Of a stretch of 64,000 nucleotides of DNA, positions 45,592 through 55,795 are shown in pieces (the stretch's first letter is position 1; each line of letters starts with the position of its first letter). Below the pieces are notes generated by a model. The model was not told the DNA's origin. It did no database searches and worked only from the letters and a program-made list of their open reading frames with translations. Both the position numbers and the translations under genes were made by a program. Origin of the DNA: Gammaproteobacteria bacterium. Lineage in GTDB: Bacteria > Pseudomonadota > Gammaproteobacteria > Xanthomonadales > SZUA-36. The DNA is taken from assembly GCA_030431095.1 (NCBI GenBank), contig JAUIJU010000008.1, forward strand, positions 33,176-97,175, in the 5' to 3' direction.

Positions 45592-46118
45592 GCGTTGCTT
45601 GCAGCTTCCCGACGGCGGGAGATGACGCGAAGACATCCGTAAATGATGCAGCCCGCCTGCACCAGGAGCAGGGCCGGCATGGCGATCAACAGCGATTTGA
45701 GCACCCAGACCAGCGGCAACCCGCCGGCCTGGCGGGAGCCTTCCCTCAGCGCCCAGGACGCGGCAACGTAGTCCCAGCTCACCACCAGCAGGTAGACCCC
45801 CACCGGGACCACGAACAAGGCGGCGCCCAGCAGGTTGACCCAGGCCTGGTGGCGCGGCGAACTGCCGCGGTACAGGATGTCGACGCGCACGTGCCCGTTC
45901 TCCTGCCAGGTCCAGGCCGCGGCCAGCATGAACACCGAGGCGTGCAGGTAGGTCACCGACTCCTGCAGCCACACCCGGCCGGAATCGAAGCCGTAGCGCA
46001 ACAACACCACCACGAAGGTGGTCAGCACCATGGCCAGGATCAGCCACGCCGCGGCGCGACCCACGGCCCGCACCGCCCGCTCGGGCGGCATGACCGCCGG
46101 CAGGGTGGTGTTCACCAC
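45588..46118 (-). CDS. TRAP transporter small permease (DctQ-type), orphan
   Basis: A 176-residue inner-membrane protein with four hydrophobic segments (WLILAMVLTTFVVVLLRYGF, SVTYLHASVFMLAAAWTW, LLGAALFVVPVGVYLLVVSW, LLIAMPALLLVQAGCIIYGC). WQENGHVRVDILYR between segments two and three is the DctQ hallmark. TRAP systems need a large permease and a periplasmic binding protein, but neither is encoded beside it: trmH follows directly with a four-base overlap. The missing partners may lie elsewhere. It begins at a GTG overlapping the DUF2782 stop. Confidence 0.82.
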   Translation of the reverse strand: MVNTTLPAVMPPERAVRAVGRAAAWLILAMVLTTFVVVLLRYGFDSGRVWLQESVTYLHASVFMLAAAWTWQENGHVRVDILYRGSSPRHQAWVNLLGAALFVVPVGVYLLVVSWDYVAASWALREGSRQAGGLPLVWVLKSLLIAMPALLLVQAGCIIYGCLRVISRRREAASNA

Positions 46119-46516
46119 TCCTTGACCTTCCAGTGAACGGGCTTGACGGGGTTGGCGGCGCGGTCGCTTTCGCGCAGTTCCAGCTGTCCGTCACCGTCAT
46201 CGTCCATGTAGTAGTAGGGAATGCCGTTCTTGGGCGTGATCTTCACCATGTACACCCGTCCGTCCAGGCTGTATTCCTCGATGACGTTCTCGTCCTCGTC
46301 TTCGCGGATGTCGACGGTGGGCGCCACCCGCGCGCTCTCATCCTGCACCTTGGGCGGGATGGGCACGTCGCCCTCGTCGGACTCGGCCGGCCGGGCCGGC
46401 TCGGCGTCGATCGGCGGAATCGGCGGTGGCGCGGCCGGGTCCTCCGCCTCCTGGGCCCACGACGACGGGGCCTGTAACCCCACCGCCAACACGGCGATCC
46501 ATAGCAGTCTGTTCAT
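46112..46516 (-). CDS. DUF2782 periplasmic protein
   Basis: A 134-residue exported protein. The ATG at 46516 follows GGAAGGA and opens a signal peptide (LLWIAVLAVGLQAPSSWA). A Pro- and Glu-rich stretch (about 27-80) is followed by the compact domain VIEEYSLDGRVYMVKITPKN and PYYYMDDDGDGQLELRESD, which resembles DUF2782. The DDDGDGQLELRE part also looks like a single calcium-binding loop. DUF2782 genes are often found divergent from polA, as here. Function is unknown. Confidence 0.78.
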   Translation of the reverse strand: MNRLLWIAVLAVGLQAPSSWAQEAEDPAAPPPIPPIDAEPARPAESDEGDVPIPPKVQDESARVAPTVDIREDEDENVIEEYSLDGRVYMVKITPKNGIPYYYMDDDGDGQLELRESDRAANPVKPVHWKVKEW

Positions 46517-46661
46517 GGTCCTTCCCCCCGTTCCAACACCGGCTTCGCCGGCGTTTCCTGCGGTTGCTGTCCCGGGTCCGCCTGTCATGGCGGCCCATCC
46601 TTGAGTATTCTCAGCATACCAGACCCACCCCCCAATCCAGCCCCGGAACATCCTGCGCCCC

Positions 46662-49343
46662 ATGAACCGTGAATCGAATACGCTCACCCTGGTCGACGGC
46701 TCCAGTTACCTGTACCGCGCCTTCCATGCCCTGCCCAACCTGACCAACTCGAAGGGTGAGCCGACCGGCGCACTGCTGGGCGTGGCCAACATGCTGCGGC
46801 GCCTGCTGAAAGAGTCGGACGGCGACCGCGTCGCCGTGGTGTTCGACGCAAAGGGGCCCACGTTCCGCCACGAAATGTATGCCGACTACAAGGCCAACCG
46901 CCCCCCGATGCCCCGCGAGCTGCGCGGCCAGGTGGAACCCATCTTCGAGGTGGTGCGTCTGCTGGGCCTGCCGCTGGTGCAGGTCGAGGGCGTGGAGGCC
47001 GACGACGTGATCGGTACCCTGGCCCGCCAGGCCGAGGCGGCCGGCATGCACTGCGTGATCTCCACCGGCGACAAGGACCTGGCGCAACTGGTCAGCGACC
47101 AGGTGACCCTGGTCAACACCATGACCGAGACCACCCTGGACCGCGATGGCGTGGTGGAAAAGTTCGGCGTGCGCCCCGACCAGATCGTGGACTACCTGGC
47201 CCTGACCGGCGACAAGTCGGACAACATTCCCGGCGTGGAAAAGTGCGGTCCCAAGACGGCCGCCAAGTGGCTGGCGGCGCACGACAGCCTGGACGAAGTG
47301 ATGGCGCACGCCGACGAGGTCGGCGGCAAGATCGGCGAGTACCTGCGCGAGGCGCTGGACATCCTGCCCCTGTCGCGCCGGCTGGCCACCATCCGGGCGG
47401 ACCTGGACCTGGACGTCGCCCCGGACGCACTGCGGCGCGGCGAGACCGACGAGGCCGAGCTGCGTGAATTTCTCCAGCGCTACGAGTTCAACAGCTGGCT
47501 GCAGGAACTGGGTGAGGACGAGGCCGCCACACCCGACAGCGACTACGAGATCATCCTCGAGCAGGCGCAGCTCGAGCGCTGGCTCGAGACGCTACAGGAC
47601 GCCGACCTGGTGGCCTTCGACACCGAGACCACCTCGCTGGACCCGATGCGCGCCGAGCTGGTCGGCCTGAGCTTTGCCGTGGAGGCCGGCACGGCCGCCT
47701 ACCTGCCGGTGGGCCACGACTATCCCGGCGCCCCGCAACAGCTGGACCGCGACGCGGTGCTGGAGGCGTTCCGCCCCCTGCTGGAATCCCCGGATCACGC
47801 CCTGGTGGGGCAGCACTTCAAGTACGACATGAACGTTTTCTCGCGCTACGGCATCGCCGTGCAGGGCGTGGCCTTCGACACCATGCTGGAGTCCTACGTG
47901 TTCAACGCCACCGGCACGCGGCACGACATGGACTCCCTGGCCCTGAAGTACCTGGGCCGCCAGACCACCCACTACGAGGACATTGCCGGCAAGGGCGCGA
48001 AACAGATTCCGTTCAGCGAGGTGGCCATCGAGGACGCCGGCCACTACGCCGCCGAGGACGCGGACATCACCCTGCAGCTGCACCAGCACCTGTGGCCCCG
48101 CCTGGGCGAGGAGGCGAGCCTGGCAAGGGTGTTCGAAGAGATCGAAATGCCCCTGGTGCCGGTGCTGGCGCGAATGGAGCAGCGCGGCGTGCTGATCGAC
48201 GGCGACATCCTGCGCCGCCAGAGCGACGAGATGGCGAAAGAAATTCACCAGCTCGAAAAGAAGGCCCACGAGGCCGCCGGCCAGCCCTTCAACCTGGGCT
48301 CCCCCAAGCAGCTGCAGGAGATCCTGTTCGAGAAGCTGGAACTGCCGGTGATTCGCAAGACGCCCAAGGGCCAGCCTTCCACGGCCGAGGACGTGCTGCA
48401 CGAGCTGGCCGGGGACTTTGAGCTGCCCCAGCTGATCCTCGACTACCGATCCCTGTCCAAGCTCAAGTCCACCTACACCGACAAGCTGCCGGAGGAGATC
48501 AACCCGCATACCGGCCGCGTGCACACCTCCTACCACCAGGCGGTGGCGGCCACGGGACGGCTCTCATCAAGCAACCCCAATCTGCAGAACATCCCGATCC
48601 GCACGCCGCAGGGGCGCCGCATCCGCAAGGCCTTCGTGGCGCCGGAAGGCATGCTGGTGCTGGCGGCGGACTACTCGCAGATCGAGCTGCGCATCATGGC
48701 CCATATTTCCGGCGACGCCGGCCTGCTCAAGGCCTTCCGCGACGACGTGGACGTGCACCGCGCCACCGCGGGCGAGGTCTTCGGCACGGCGTACGACGAG
48801 GTCACCGGCGACCAGCGCCGCGCCGCCAAGGCCATCAACTTCGGCCTCATGTACGGCATGTCCGCCTTTGGCCTGGCCCGCCAGCTGGATATCGCCCGCG
48901 GCGAGGCCCAGGACTACATGGACACCTATTTCGCCCGCTACCCGGGCGTGCACGACTTCATGGAGCGCACCCGCGAGATGGCCCGCGAGCAGGGCTATGT
49001 CGAAACCCTCTACGGCCGGCGCCTGTACCTGCCCGACATTAGCGCCAGCAACATGCAGCGCCGCCAGGGCGCCGAGCGCGCCGCCATCAACGCCCCCATG
49101 CAGGGCACCGCCGCCGATATCATCAAGCGCGCCATGATCCGGGTGGACGCCTGGCTACGGGAGGAACACCCCGACACCCACCTGACCCTGCAGGTGCACG
49201 ACGAACTGGTGCTGGATGTACCGGCGGACAAGCTGGAGGTGGTGAAACAGGGGGTCTGCGACCTCATGGAAGGCGCCGCCGAGCTGGATGTGCCACTGAT
49301 GGTGGAGGCGGGTCATGGTGAGAACTGGGATGACGCGCATTGA
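46662..49343 (+). CDS. polA: DNA polymerase I
   Basis: An 893-residue enzyme with all three domains. The 5' nuclease (1-290) has LVDGSSYLYRAFHALP, VVFDAKGPTFRHEMYADYKA and VEADDVIGTLA. The 3' exonuclease (about 300-490) keeps its acidic motif in AFDTETTSLD and YAAEDADIT, so proofreading should be active. The polymerase has TGRLSSSNPNLQNIPIRT, LAADYSQIELRIMAHISGD (motif A), RRAAKAINFGLMYGMSAFGL (motif B) and QVHDELVLDV (motif C). It repairs gaps and removes Okazaki primers. Confidence 0.98.
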   Translation: MNRESNTLTLVDGSSYLYRAFHALPNLTNSKGEPTGALLGVANMLRRLLKESDGDRVAVVFDAKGPTFRHEMYADYKANRPPMPRELRGQVEPIFEVVRLLGLPLVQVEGVEADDVIGTLARQAEAAGMHCVISTGDKDLAQLVSDQVTLVNTMTETTLDRDGVVEKFGVRPDQIVDYLALTGDKSDNIPGVEKCGPKTAAKWLAAHDSLDEVMAHADEVGGKIGEYLREALDILPLSRRLATIRADLDLDVAPDALRRGETDEAELREFLQRYEFNSWLQELGEDEAATPDSDYEIILEQAQLERWLETLQDADLVAFDTETTSLDPMRAELVGLSFAVEAGTAAYLPVGHDYPGAPQQLDRDAVLEAFRPLLESPDHALVGQHFKYDMNVFSRYGIAVQGVAFDTMLESYVFNATGTRHDMDSLALKYLGRQTTHYEDIAGKGAKQIPFSEVAIEDAGHYAAEDADITLQLHQHLWPRLGEEASLARVFEEIEMPLVPVLARMEQRGVLIDGDILRRQSDEMAKEIHQLEKKAHEAAGQPFNLGSPKQLQEILFEKLELPVIRKTPKGQPSTAEDVLHELAGDFELPQLILDYRSLSKLKSTYTDKLPEEINPHTGRVHTSYHQAVAATGRLSSSNPNLQNIPIRTPQGRRIRKAFVAPEGMLVLAADYSQIELRIMAHISGDAGLLKAFRDDVDVHRATAGEVFGTAYDEVTGDQRRAAKAINFGLMYGMSAFGLARQLDIARGEAQDYMDTYFARYPGVHDFMERTREMAREQGYVETLYGRRLYLPDISASNMQRRQGAERAAINAPMQGTAADIIKRAMIRVDAWLREEHPDTHLTLQVHDELVLDVPADKLEVVKQGVCDLMEGAAELDVPLMVEAGHGENWDDAH

Positions 49344-49410
49344 CTGACTGTGACCCACACGCAAACGCTGACGGAAACCACCGCGGTTGATCCTGGGTTA
49401 CACTCCGCCG

Positions 49411-49635
49411 ATGACGATGAACCTGGAAGAAATGGTCAACGAGCTGTTCGACGTTTTCGACGAGGACGGCGACGGCGTGATTTCACGGCGCGAGTTCGTC
49501 GGCCTGGTCGAGAGTTTGCTGCACAAGCGGGAAATGGGCTTCAGCAGTAACATCTTCAAGCAGTTCGACGCCAACCAGGACAACAGGATTTCCCGGGACG
49601 AACTCGTCGACCTGATCGTGGAGCTTGCGCTGTAA
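49411..49635 (+). CDS. Small protein with two EF-hands
   Basis: A 74-residue acidic protein, probably cytoplasmic. Two canonical 12-residue calcium loops are present: DEDGDGVISRRE and DANQDNRISRDE, each flanked by helices (MVNELFDVFDE, FVGLVESLLHK, IFKQFDA, LVDLIVELAL). This is one complete EF-hand pair as in half a calmodulin. The start may be ATG 49411 or 49417; no strong ribosome site is visible. It follows polA by 67 bases. A calcium-buffer or sensor role is inference. Confidence 0.75.
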   Translation: MTMNLEEMVNELFDVFDEDGDGVISRREFVGLVESLLHKREMGFSSNIFKQFDANQDNRISRDELVDLIVELAL

Positions 49636-49667
49636 GGTTCCCGGCGATCAGGCCGATACTGGCCCAC

Positions 49668-49700
49668 AAAAAAGCCCCGGAACGGAATCATCCCGGGGCT
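49668..49700 (-). terminator. Rho-independent terminator of the tsaC-hemF transcript
   Basis: On the minus strand an 8-bp stem AGCCCCGG / CCGGGGCT with a 12-base loop is followed by six T residues. It lies 156 bases beyond the hemF stop. Between them, further inverted repeats (GGCCTGT with ACAGGCC, CAGGCTG with CAGCCTG) fill the 3' region. Confidence 0.8.
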
Positions 49701-49855
49701 CAAAACCGGCGCCGGTCTTGGGGGACGACCCGGCGCCGTTGTGGCCTGTCCAGGGAGGGAAACAGGCCAGGCTGTTGCAGCCTGTTGAATAAGACCCGGG
49801 AACGGTCGAAAAAGTTTCAAAGAGGTTGCCGACAAACCGCCGGCGTGAACACGCC

Positions 49856-51333
<1,478 letters not shown>

Positions 51334-51336
51334 GAT

Positions 51337-53769
51337 TCAGTCGTCGGCCGTGCTGGCCACCTCGCGGTCCGCCGCCTTGCCGGGGGATTTCTTCGCCGCT
51401 TTCTTTGCGGCCTTCTTCGCGGTCTTTTTCGCGGCCGCCTTCTTGCGTGTGGCCTTCTTCTTCGCGGTCTTCTTGCGACCGCGCTTCTTTTTCTCGGGCG
51501 CGGCCGCGAGCAGTTCCTGGCATTCCTCCAGGGAATAGGAATTCGGCTCGCGGTCCTTGGGGATGCGCACGTTCTTGTCGCCGTCGGTGATGAACGGACC
51601 CCAGCGGCCTTTCAGAATCTGCACCTCGGTGCCGTCGAACTGGCGGATGATCTTGTCCAGGTCCGCCTGCTTCTTGGCCGCGACCAGCTCCAGGGCCTGC
51701 TCCAGGGTCACGTCGTGCGGATCGTGCTCCTTCAGCGAGACGAACTTGTTGCCGTAGCGGATGTAGGGGCCGAAACGCCCGATCCCCGCGGCCACGTCCT
51801 CGCCTTCGGCGGTGAAGCCCAGGTCGCGCGGCAGCTTGAACAGCTCCAGCGCCTCTTCCAGGCCGATGGTCTCCAGGCTTTGGCCGGGGCGCAGGCCGGC
51901 GAACAGGGGCTTGTCCTCGTCGTCGCGCGTGCCGATCATGGCCATGGGCCCGTAGCGGCCCAGGCGCACCGAGACCGGGCGGCCGGACTTGGGGTCGGTG
52001 CCCAGCACACGGGTCTGGCGCGCCTCGTCGCGGTCCACGGTCTCGCGTTTCTCCTCGACGCGGGCGATGAACGGCGCCCAGAACTCCTCCAGCAGCGGCA
52101 CCCAGTCACGCTCGCCGCGGGAAATCGCGTCCAGCTCGTCTTCCAGGCGAGCGGTGAAGTCGTAGTCGACGTAGTCGTCGAAATGGTTTTCCAGGAAGCG
52201 CTCCACCACGCGGCCGGTATCGGTGGGCGCCAGCCGGCGGGCGTCGACGTCCACGTAGTGGCGATTCTTCAGGGTCTGGATGATGCTGGCGTAGGTCGAG
52301 GGACGGCCGATGCCGTAATCCTCCAGCGCCTTGACCAGCGTGGCCTCGGAATAGCGCGGCGGCGGCTGGGTGAAGTGCTGGTCGGCGCGCAGGTCTTTTA
52401 ACGTTACTACGTCGCCCTCCGCCATCGGCGGCAGGCGTTCTTCCTTTTCCTTGCCCTTGCCGCCCTGCGCGGTACTCTCCTCGTAGGCGGCCAGGAAGCC
52501 GGGGAAGGTCACCACCGAGCCGTTGGCTCGGAACACCGCGTCCGGACCGCAATCGAATTCCACGGCCACCAGGTCGAGCAGGGCCGGCACCATCTGGCAG
52601 GCCAGGGTACGGCGCCAGATCAGCTCGTACAGTCGCGCCTGGTCATCGCCCAGGACCTGTTTCGCGCGTTTCGGGGTCAGTGCGGCGGAGGTCGGGCGAA
52701 TCGCCTCGTGGGCCTCCTGCGCGTTCTTGGACTTGTTCTTGAAGAAATTCGGCTTTTCCGGCAGGTGATCCTCGCCAAACTGTCGCGCGATCTGGCCGCG
52801 CAGATCCGACAGGGCGTCGTTGGACAGGGTGACTGAATCGGTACGCATGTAGGTGATCAGGCCCTGCGTTTCGCCGTCGATCTCGACCCCTTCGTACAGG
52901 CCCTGGGCCGCCCGCATGGTGCGTTGGGCCGAAAACCCCAGCTTGCGCGAGGCGTCCATCTGCAGCGTAGAGGTGATGAACGGCGGCGCGGGATTGCGTT
53001 TGCGCTGGCTCTTGGTGACCCGGTTGACGGTCAGGCGACCGTCGGCGTGCGCCAGCAGCTGTTCGCGCACCGCTGCGGCCCGTTCGCCGTTGTCGATGTC
53101 GAACTTGTCGAACTTCTTGCCGTCCAGGGTCGCCAGGCGGCCGATGAAGTCGAAGGAATCCCGACTCAGGTCGGCCTCGATGCTCCAGTACTCGACCGGT
53201 TCGAAGGCCTCGCGTTCGCGTTCACGCTCGACCACCAGGCGCAGGGCGGGACTCTGCACGCGACCCGCGCTGAGGCCGGTCTTGATCTTGCGCCACAACA
53301 GCGGTGACAGGCTGAATCCGACCAGGTGGTCCAGGGCGCGGCGCGCCTGCTGCGCGTTGACCAGGTCCATGGACAGCTCGCGCGGGTTGCTGACCGCCTC
53401 TTCGATGGCCCGCTTGGTGATTTCCGAGAATTCCACGCGGTAGAAACGACGGTCCTCGGTCAGCCCTTTCTCGCGCAGGATTTCGTACACGTGCCACGAG
53501 ATGGCCTCGCCTTCGCGATCGAGGTCAGTGGCGAGGTACACGTTTTCGGCGGCGCGGGCGGCCTTGACGATCCTGTCGACGTGTTTCTTGCTGCCCTCGG
53601 ACAGTTCGTAGGCCATGGCGAAACCATTGTCGGTATCCACCGCCCCGTCCTTCGACGGCAAATCCCGGATGTGGCCGTAGGAAGCCAGCACGAGAAAGTC
53701 GCTGCCGAGGTAACGGTTGATGGTGGTCGCCTTGGCCGGCGACTCAACGATGAGCAGGTTTTTCGCCAT
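51337..53769 (-). CDS. topA: DNA topoisomerase I with histone-H1-like tail
   Basis: An 810-residue type IA topoisomerase. LLIVESPAKATTINRYLG starts the TOPRIM domain, and DLDREGEAISWH holds the metal Asp pair. The catalytic Tyr lies in GLITYMRTDSV. YGIGRPSTYASIIQTL is in the gate domain. After about residue 590 it lacks the zinc-finger Cys sets of E. coli TopA and has three repeats with GRYGPM, GRFGPYIRYG and GRWGPFITDG (topo C-repeat type). The last about 50 residues are Lys/Ala-rich (KKTAKKAAKKAAKK), resembling histone H1. It relaxes negative supercoils. Confidence 0.96.
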   Translation of the reverse strand: MAKNLLIVESPAKATTINRYLGSDFLVLASYGHIRDLPSKDGAVDTDNGFAMAYELSEGSKKHVDRIVKAARAAENVYLATDLDREGEAISWHVYEILREKGLTEDRRFYRVEFSEITKRAIEEAVSNPRELSMDLVNAQQARRALDHLVGFSLSPLLWRKIKTGLSAGRVQSPALRLVVEREREREAFEPVEYWSIEADLSRDSFDFIGRLATLDGKKFDKFDIDNGERAAAVREQLLAHADGRLTVNRVTKSQRKRNPAPPFITSTLQMDASRKLGFSAQRTMRAAQGLYEGVEIDGETQGLITYMRTDSVTLSNDALSDLRGQIARQFGEDHLPEKPNFFKNKSKNAQEAHEAIRPTSAALTPKRAKQVLGDDQARLYELIWRRTLACQMVPALLDLVAVEFDCGPDAVFRANGSVVTFPGFLAAYEESTAQGGKGKEKEERLPPMAEGDVVTLKDLRADQHFTQPPPRYSEATLVKALEDYGIGRPSTYASIIQTLKNRHYVDVDARRLAPTDTGRVVERFLENHFDDYVDYDFTARLEDELDAISRGERDWVPLLEEFWAPFIARVEEKRETVDRDEARQTRVLGTDPKSGRPVSVRLGRYGPMAMIGTRDDEDKPLFAGLRPGQSLETIGLEEALELFKLPRDLGFTAEGEDVAAGIGRFGPYIRYGNKFVSLKEHDPHDVTLEQALELVAAKKQADLDKIIRQFDGTEVQILKGRWGPFITDGDKNVRIPKDREPNSYSLEECQELLAAAPEKKKRGRKKTAKKKATRKKAAAKKTAKKAAKKAAKKSPGKAADREVASTADD

Positions 53770-53921
53770 AGGTCTCGCCTGTTCGTCCCGCGGTCGCCAG
53801 GCCTGAGCATGCGGCACGGCGGGGACGCTTCCGGGAGTTCAGTCTGTCAAGAAATCAGGGGGCAAGCGGCGGCTGGACCGGATGGCCCGGCCGCGATCGG
53901 ACACCCCCCTGCGTCTTTTTA

Positions 53922-54398
53922 TTAGTGCCTGTATTCCTGTTCGCTGTCAAACATGAAGTCTTCCATCCAGGCGTAGTTGGCTTCCTGCCCCGGCTGGTTG
54001 AAGAGCACCATGAGCACGACCCACTTGAGGTCTTCCAGCGTGATTTCCTCGGATTCCAGCGCCATCAGGCGGTCCAGCACCAGTTCGCGGCGCTGGGCAT
54101 CCAGGATGCCGATGTTTTCCAGGTACATGACGAAGTCCCGGCACTCGGTTTCCAGGCGATCCACCTCGGATTCGACATACACCCGAATTGGCCGGTCGGC
54201 CTGGATCTGGATCTCGGGTTGGTGGCGCTGCTCCGCGAGGCCGTCGAGCCAGCGGAATGCCTTGTCGATTTCGCCGTTGGTGAAGCCGGCTTCGTGCAGG
54301 TTTTCTTCCATGTCGGCGCGGTCGGGCTCGCGCTCCGGCTCGTCATAGAAGTACTTCTCGAACAGGAACATCAGTACGTCGAGTACGTTTTCTTTCAT
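53922..54398 (-). CDS. smg: Smg family protein (DUF494)
   Basis: A 158-residue acidic cytoplasmic protein matching Smg: MKENVLDVLMFLFEKYFYDE, HEAGFTNGEIDKAFRWLDGL, RVYVESEVDRLETECRDFVM, LENIGILDAQRRELVLDRLM and LEDLKWVVLMVLFNQPGQE. It sits in the topA-smg-dprA-LysM-def order common in Gammaproteobacteria. The function of Smg is not established; the locus in E. coli is linked to translation initiation only by position. Confidence 0.93.
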   Translation of the reverse strand: MKENVLDVLMFLFEKYFYDEPEREPDRADMEENLHEAGFTNGEIDKAFRWLDGLAEQRHQPEIQIQADRPIRVYVESEVDRLETECRDFVMYLENIGILDAQRRELVLDRLMALESEEITLEDLKWVVLMVLFNQPGQEANYAWMEDFMFDSEQEYRH

Positions 54399-54547
54399 TA
54401 TTTCCTCTGGTCTTCAGGCTTCCCCTGGTCTCGCCGGGCCGCCTGTCCTCTCAGCTCCAGAGACCCCAGCATCCAACAAAGTCGGGACAGGGTCAATGGA
54501 AAGCGAAAAATTTTTCCTGTTTTCGCTGCGAGAAGCGGTGAAACGCA

Positions 54548-55732
54548 TCATGTGGGTGCGTTTCGGCGCAGTTCAAGGTCGCGCGGGGCGCCGGGAGCGC
54601 CCGGCCGGCGGGCGACGCGCCCCCCTTCGAGCACCTGCACCAGGTCGCGCAGCTCGAGCATCAGCAACATGGACGACACCTCGCGCGCGCGCAGGCCGCT
54701 GCGCGACACCAGCTCGTCATGCGTCACCGGGTCGTGGCCGATCGCCGACCACAGGCGCGCGTAGTCTTCGTCACGCAGCAGGTCGGCGTCCTCGGCACTC
54801 AGGGCGCCGACCGGGCCCGGCGGTTCATCGTCCGTCTCCAGGCGCCGCTTCAGCGCCTGGGCCAGTTCCGACGCCATGGGCGCCAGTTGCGGTGTGATGT
54901 CCGCGGTGGACTCGACCAGTCGCGCGCCCTGCCTGATCAGGCGGTGACAGCCACGAACCATCGGGTTGTGCAGCGACCCGGGCAGGGCGAACACCTCTCT
55001 GCCCTGCTCCGCCGCCAGCCGGGCGGTGATCAGCGAACCGCTGTTCAGGGCGGCCTCCACCACCAGCACACCCAGCGACAGCCCGGCGATGATCCGGTTG
55101 CGGTTGGGGAAGTTCATCTTTACCGCGGGCGTGCCCGGCGGCAACTCGGTCACCAGTGCGCCCCGCTCGGCAATGGCTTCCCAGGCCGCGGCGTTGCGTT
55201 TCGGATAGACGATGTCCGGCCCGGTGCCCAGCACCGCCACGGTCAGGCCGCCGGCGTCCAGCGCCGCCTGGTGGGCGGTGACGTCCACCCCCGCGGCCAG
55301 GCCGCTGGTGATGGTCCAGCCGTCTCGGCTCAGCGCCGTGGCAAAGTCCCGTGCATGGTCACGCCCGCCCGCGGTGGGATTCCGGCTGCCGACCACCGCC
55401 ACCTGTGGCTGCCACAGCGCCGAGGGGTCGCCCACGACCCACAGCACCGCCGGCGGCGCCTCGGTGTGCAGCAACAGGGCCGGGTAGTCGTCGTCACCCA
55501 CGCCCACCAGGTGATGTTCCGGCGCCTCCAGCCAGGCCGCGTCGGCCGCCAGCACCCGGGGGTCCGGTGATTTCAGGGCACGAATGGTTTCCGCGTCCAG
55601 GCCCATGTGCCGCAGTTCACCTTCCGGCGCAGCGCACAGGGACGGTGCGCCGCCCACGGCGGGCAGCAGTTCCAGCAGGCGTCGCCCGGTCAGCTTCCAG
55701 GCCCGGGCGATCTTCAACCACGCGCTGTGCAA
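54548..55732 (-). CDS. dprA: DNA-processing protein DprA
   Basis: A 394-residue protein that protects incoming single strands and loads RecA during natural transformation. After an N-terminal helical (SAM-like) domain, the Rossmann core shows YPALLLHTEAPPAVLWVVGD, VAVVGSRNPTAGGRDHARDF, SGLAAGVDVTAHQAALDAGG, TVAVLGTGPDIVYPKRN and LNSGSLITARLAAEQGREVF. A C-terminal winged-helix (DLLRDEDYARLWSAIGHDPV) follows. The first ATG at 55732 lies just after the terminator of the LysM gene, so dprA has its own promoter or relies on read-through. Confidence 0.95.
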   Translation of the reverse strand: MHSAWLKIARAWKLTGRRLLELLPAVGGAPSLCAAPEGELRHMGLDAETIRALKSPDPRVLAADAAWLEAPEHHLVGVGDDDYPALLLHTEAPPAVLWVVGDPSALWQPQVAVVGSRNPTAGGRDHARDFATALSRDGWTITSGLAAGVDVTAHQAALDAGGLTVAVLGTGPDIVYPKRNAAAWEAIAERGALVTELPPGTPAVKMNFPNRNRIIAGLSLGVLVVEAALNSGSLITARLAAEQGREVFALPGSLHNPMVRGCHRLIRQGARLVESTADITPQLAPMASELAQALKRRLETDDEPPGPVGALSAEDADLLRDEDYARLWSAIGHDPVTHDELVSRSGLRAREVSSMLLMLELRDLVQVLEGGRVARRPGAPGAPRDLELRRNAPT

Positions 55733-55744
55733 AAAATGTCTCCC

Positions 55745-55774
55745 AAAAAAAACGGGGTGCCCAGGGCACCCCGT
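55745..55774 (-). terminator. Rho-independent terminator of the LysM gene
   Basis: A 10-bp perfect stem (55752-55761 with 55765-55774) and a 3-base loop are followed on the minus strand by eight T residues. It separates the LysM-protein gene from dprA although both run in the same direction. Confidence 0.9.
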
Positions 55775-55795
55775 CTCTCGACCTTGGCGGTGCGC

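Noticed and set aside
54480..54564. dprA terminator around the inverted repeats GCGAAAA/TTTTCGC and GAAACGCA/TGCGTTTC
   Set aside because: The stems overlap the stop codon or have long loops, and no clean T-run follows on the minus strand; left as an unassigned part of the 149-base gap between smg and dprA.
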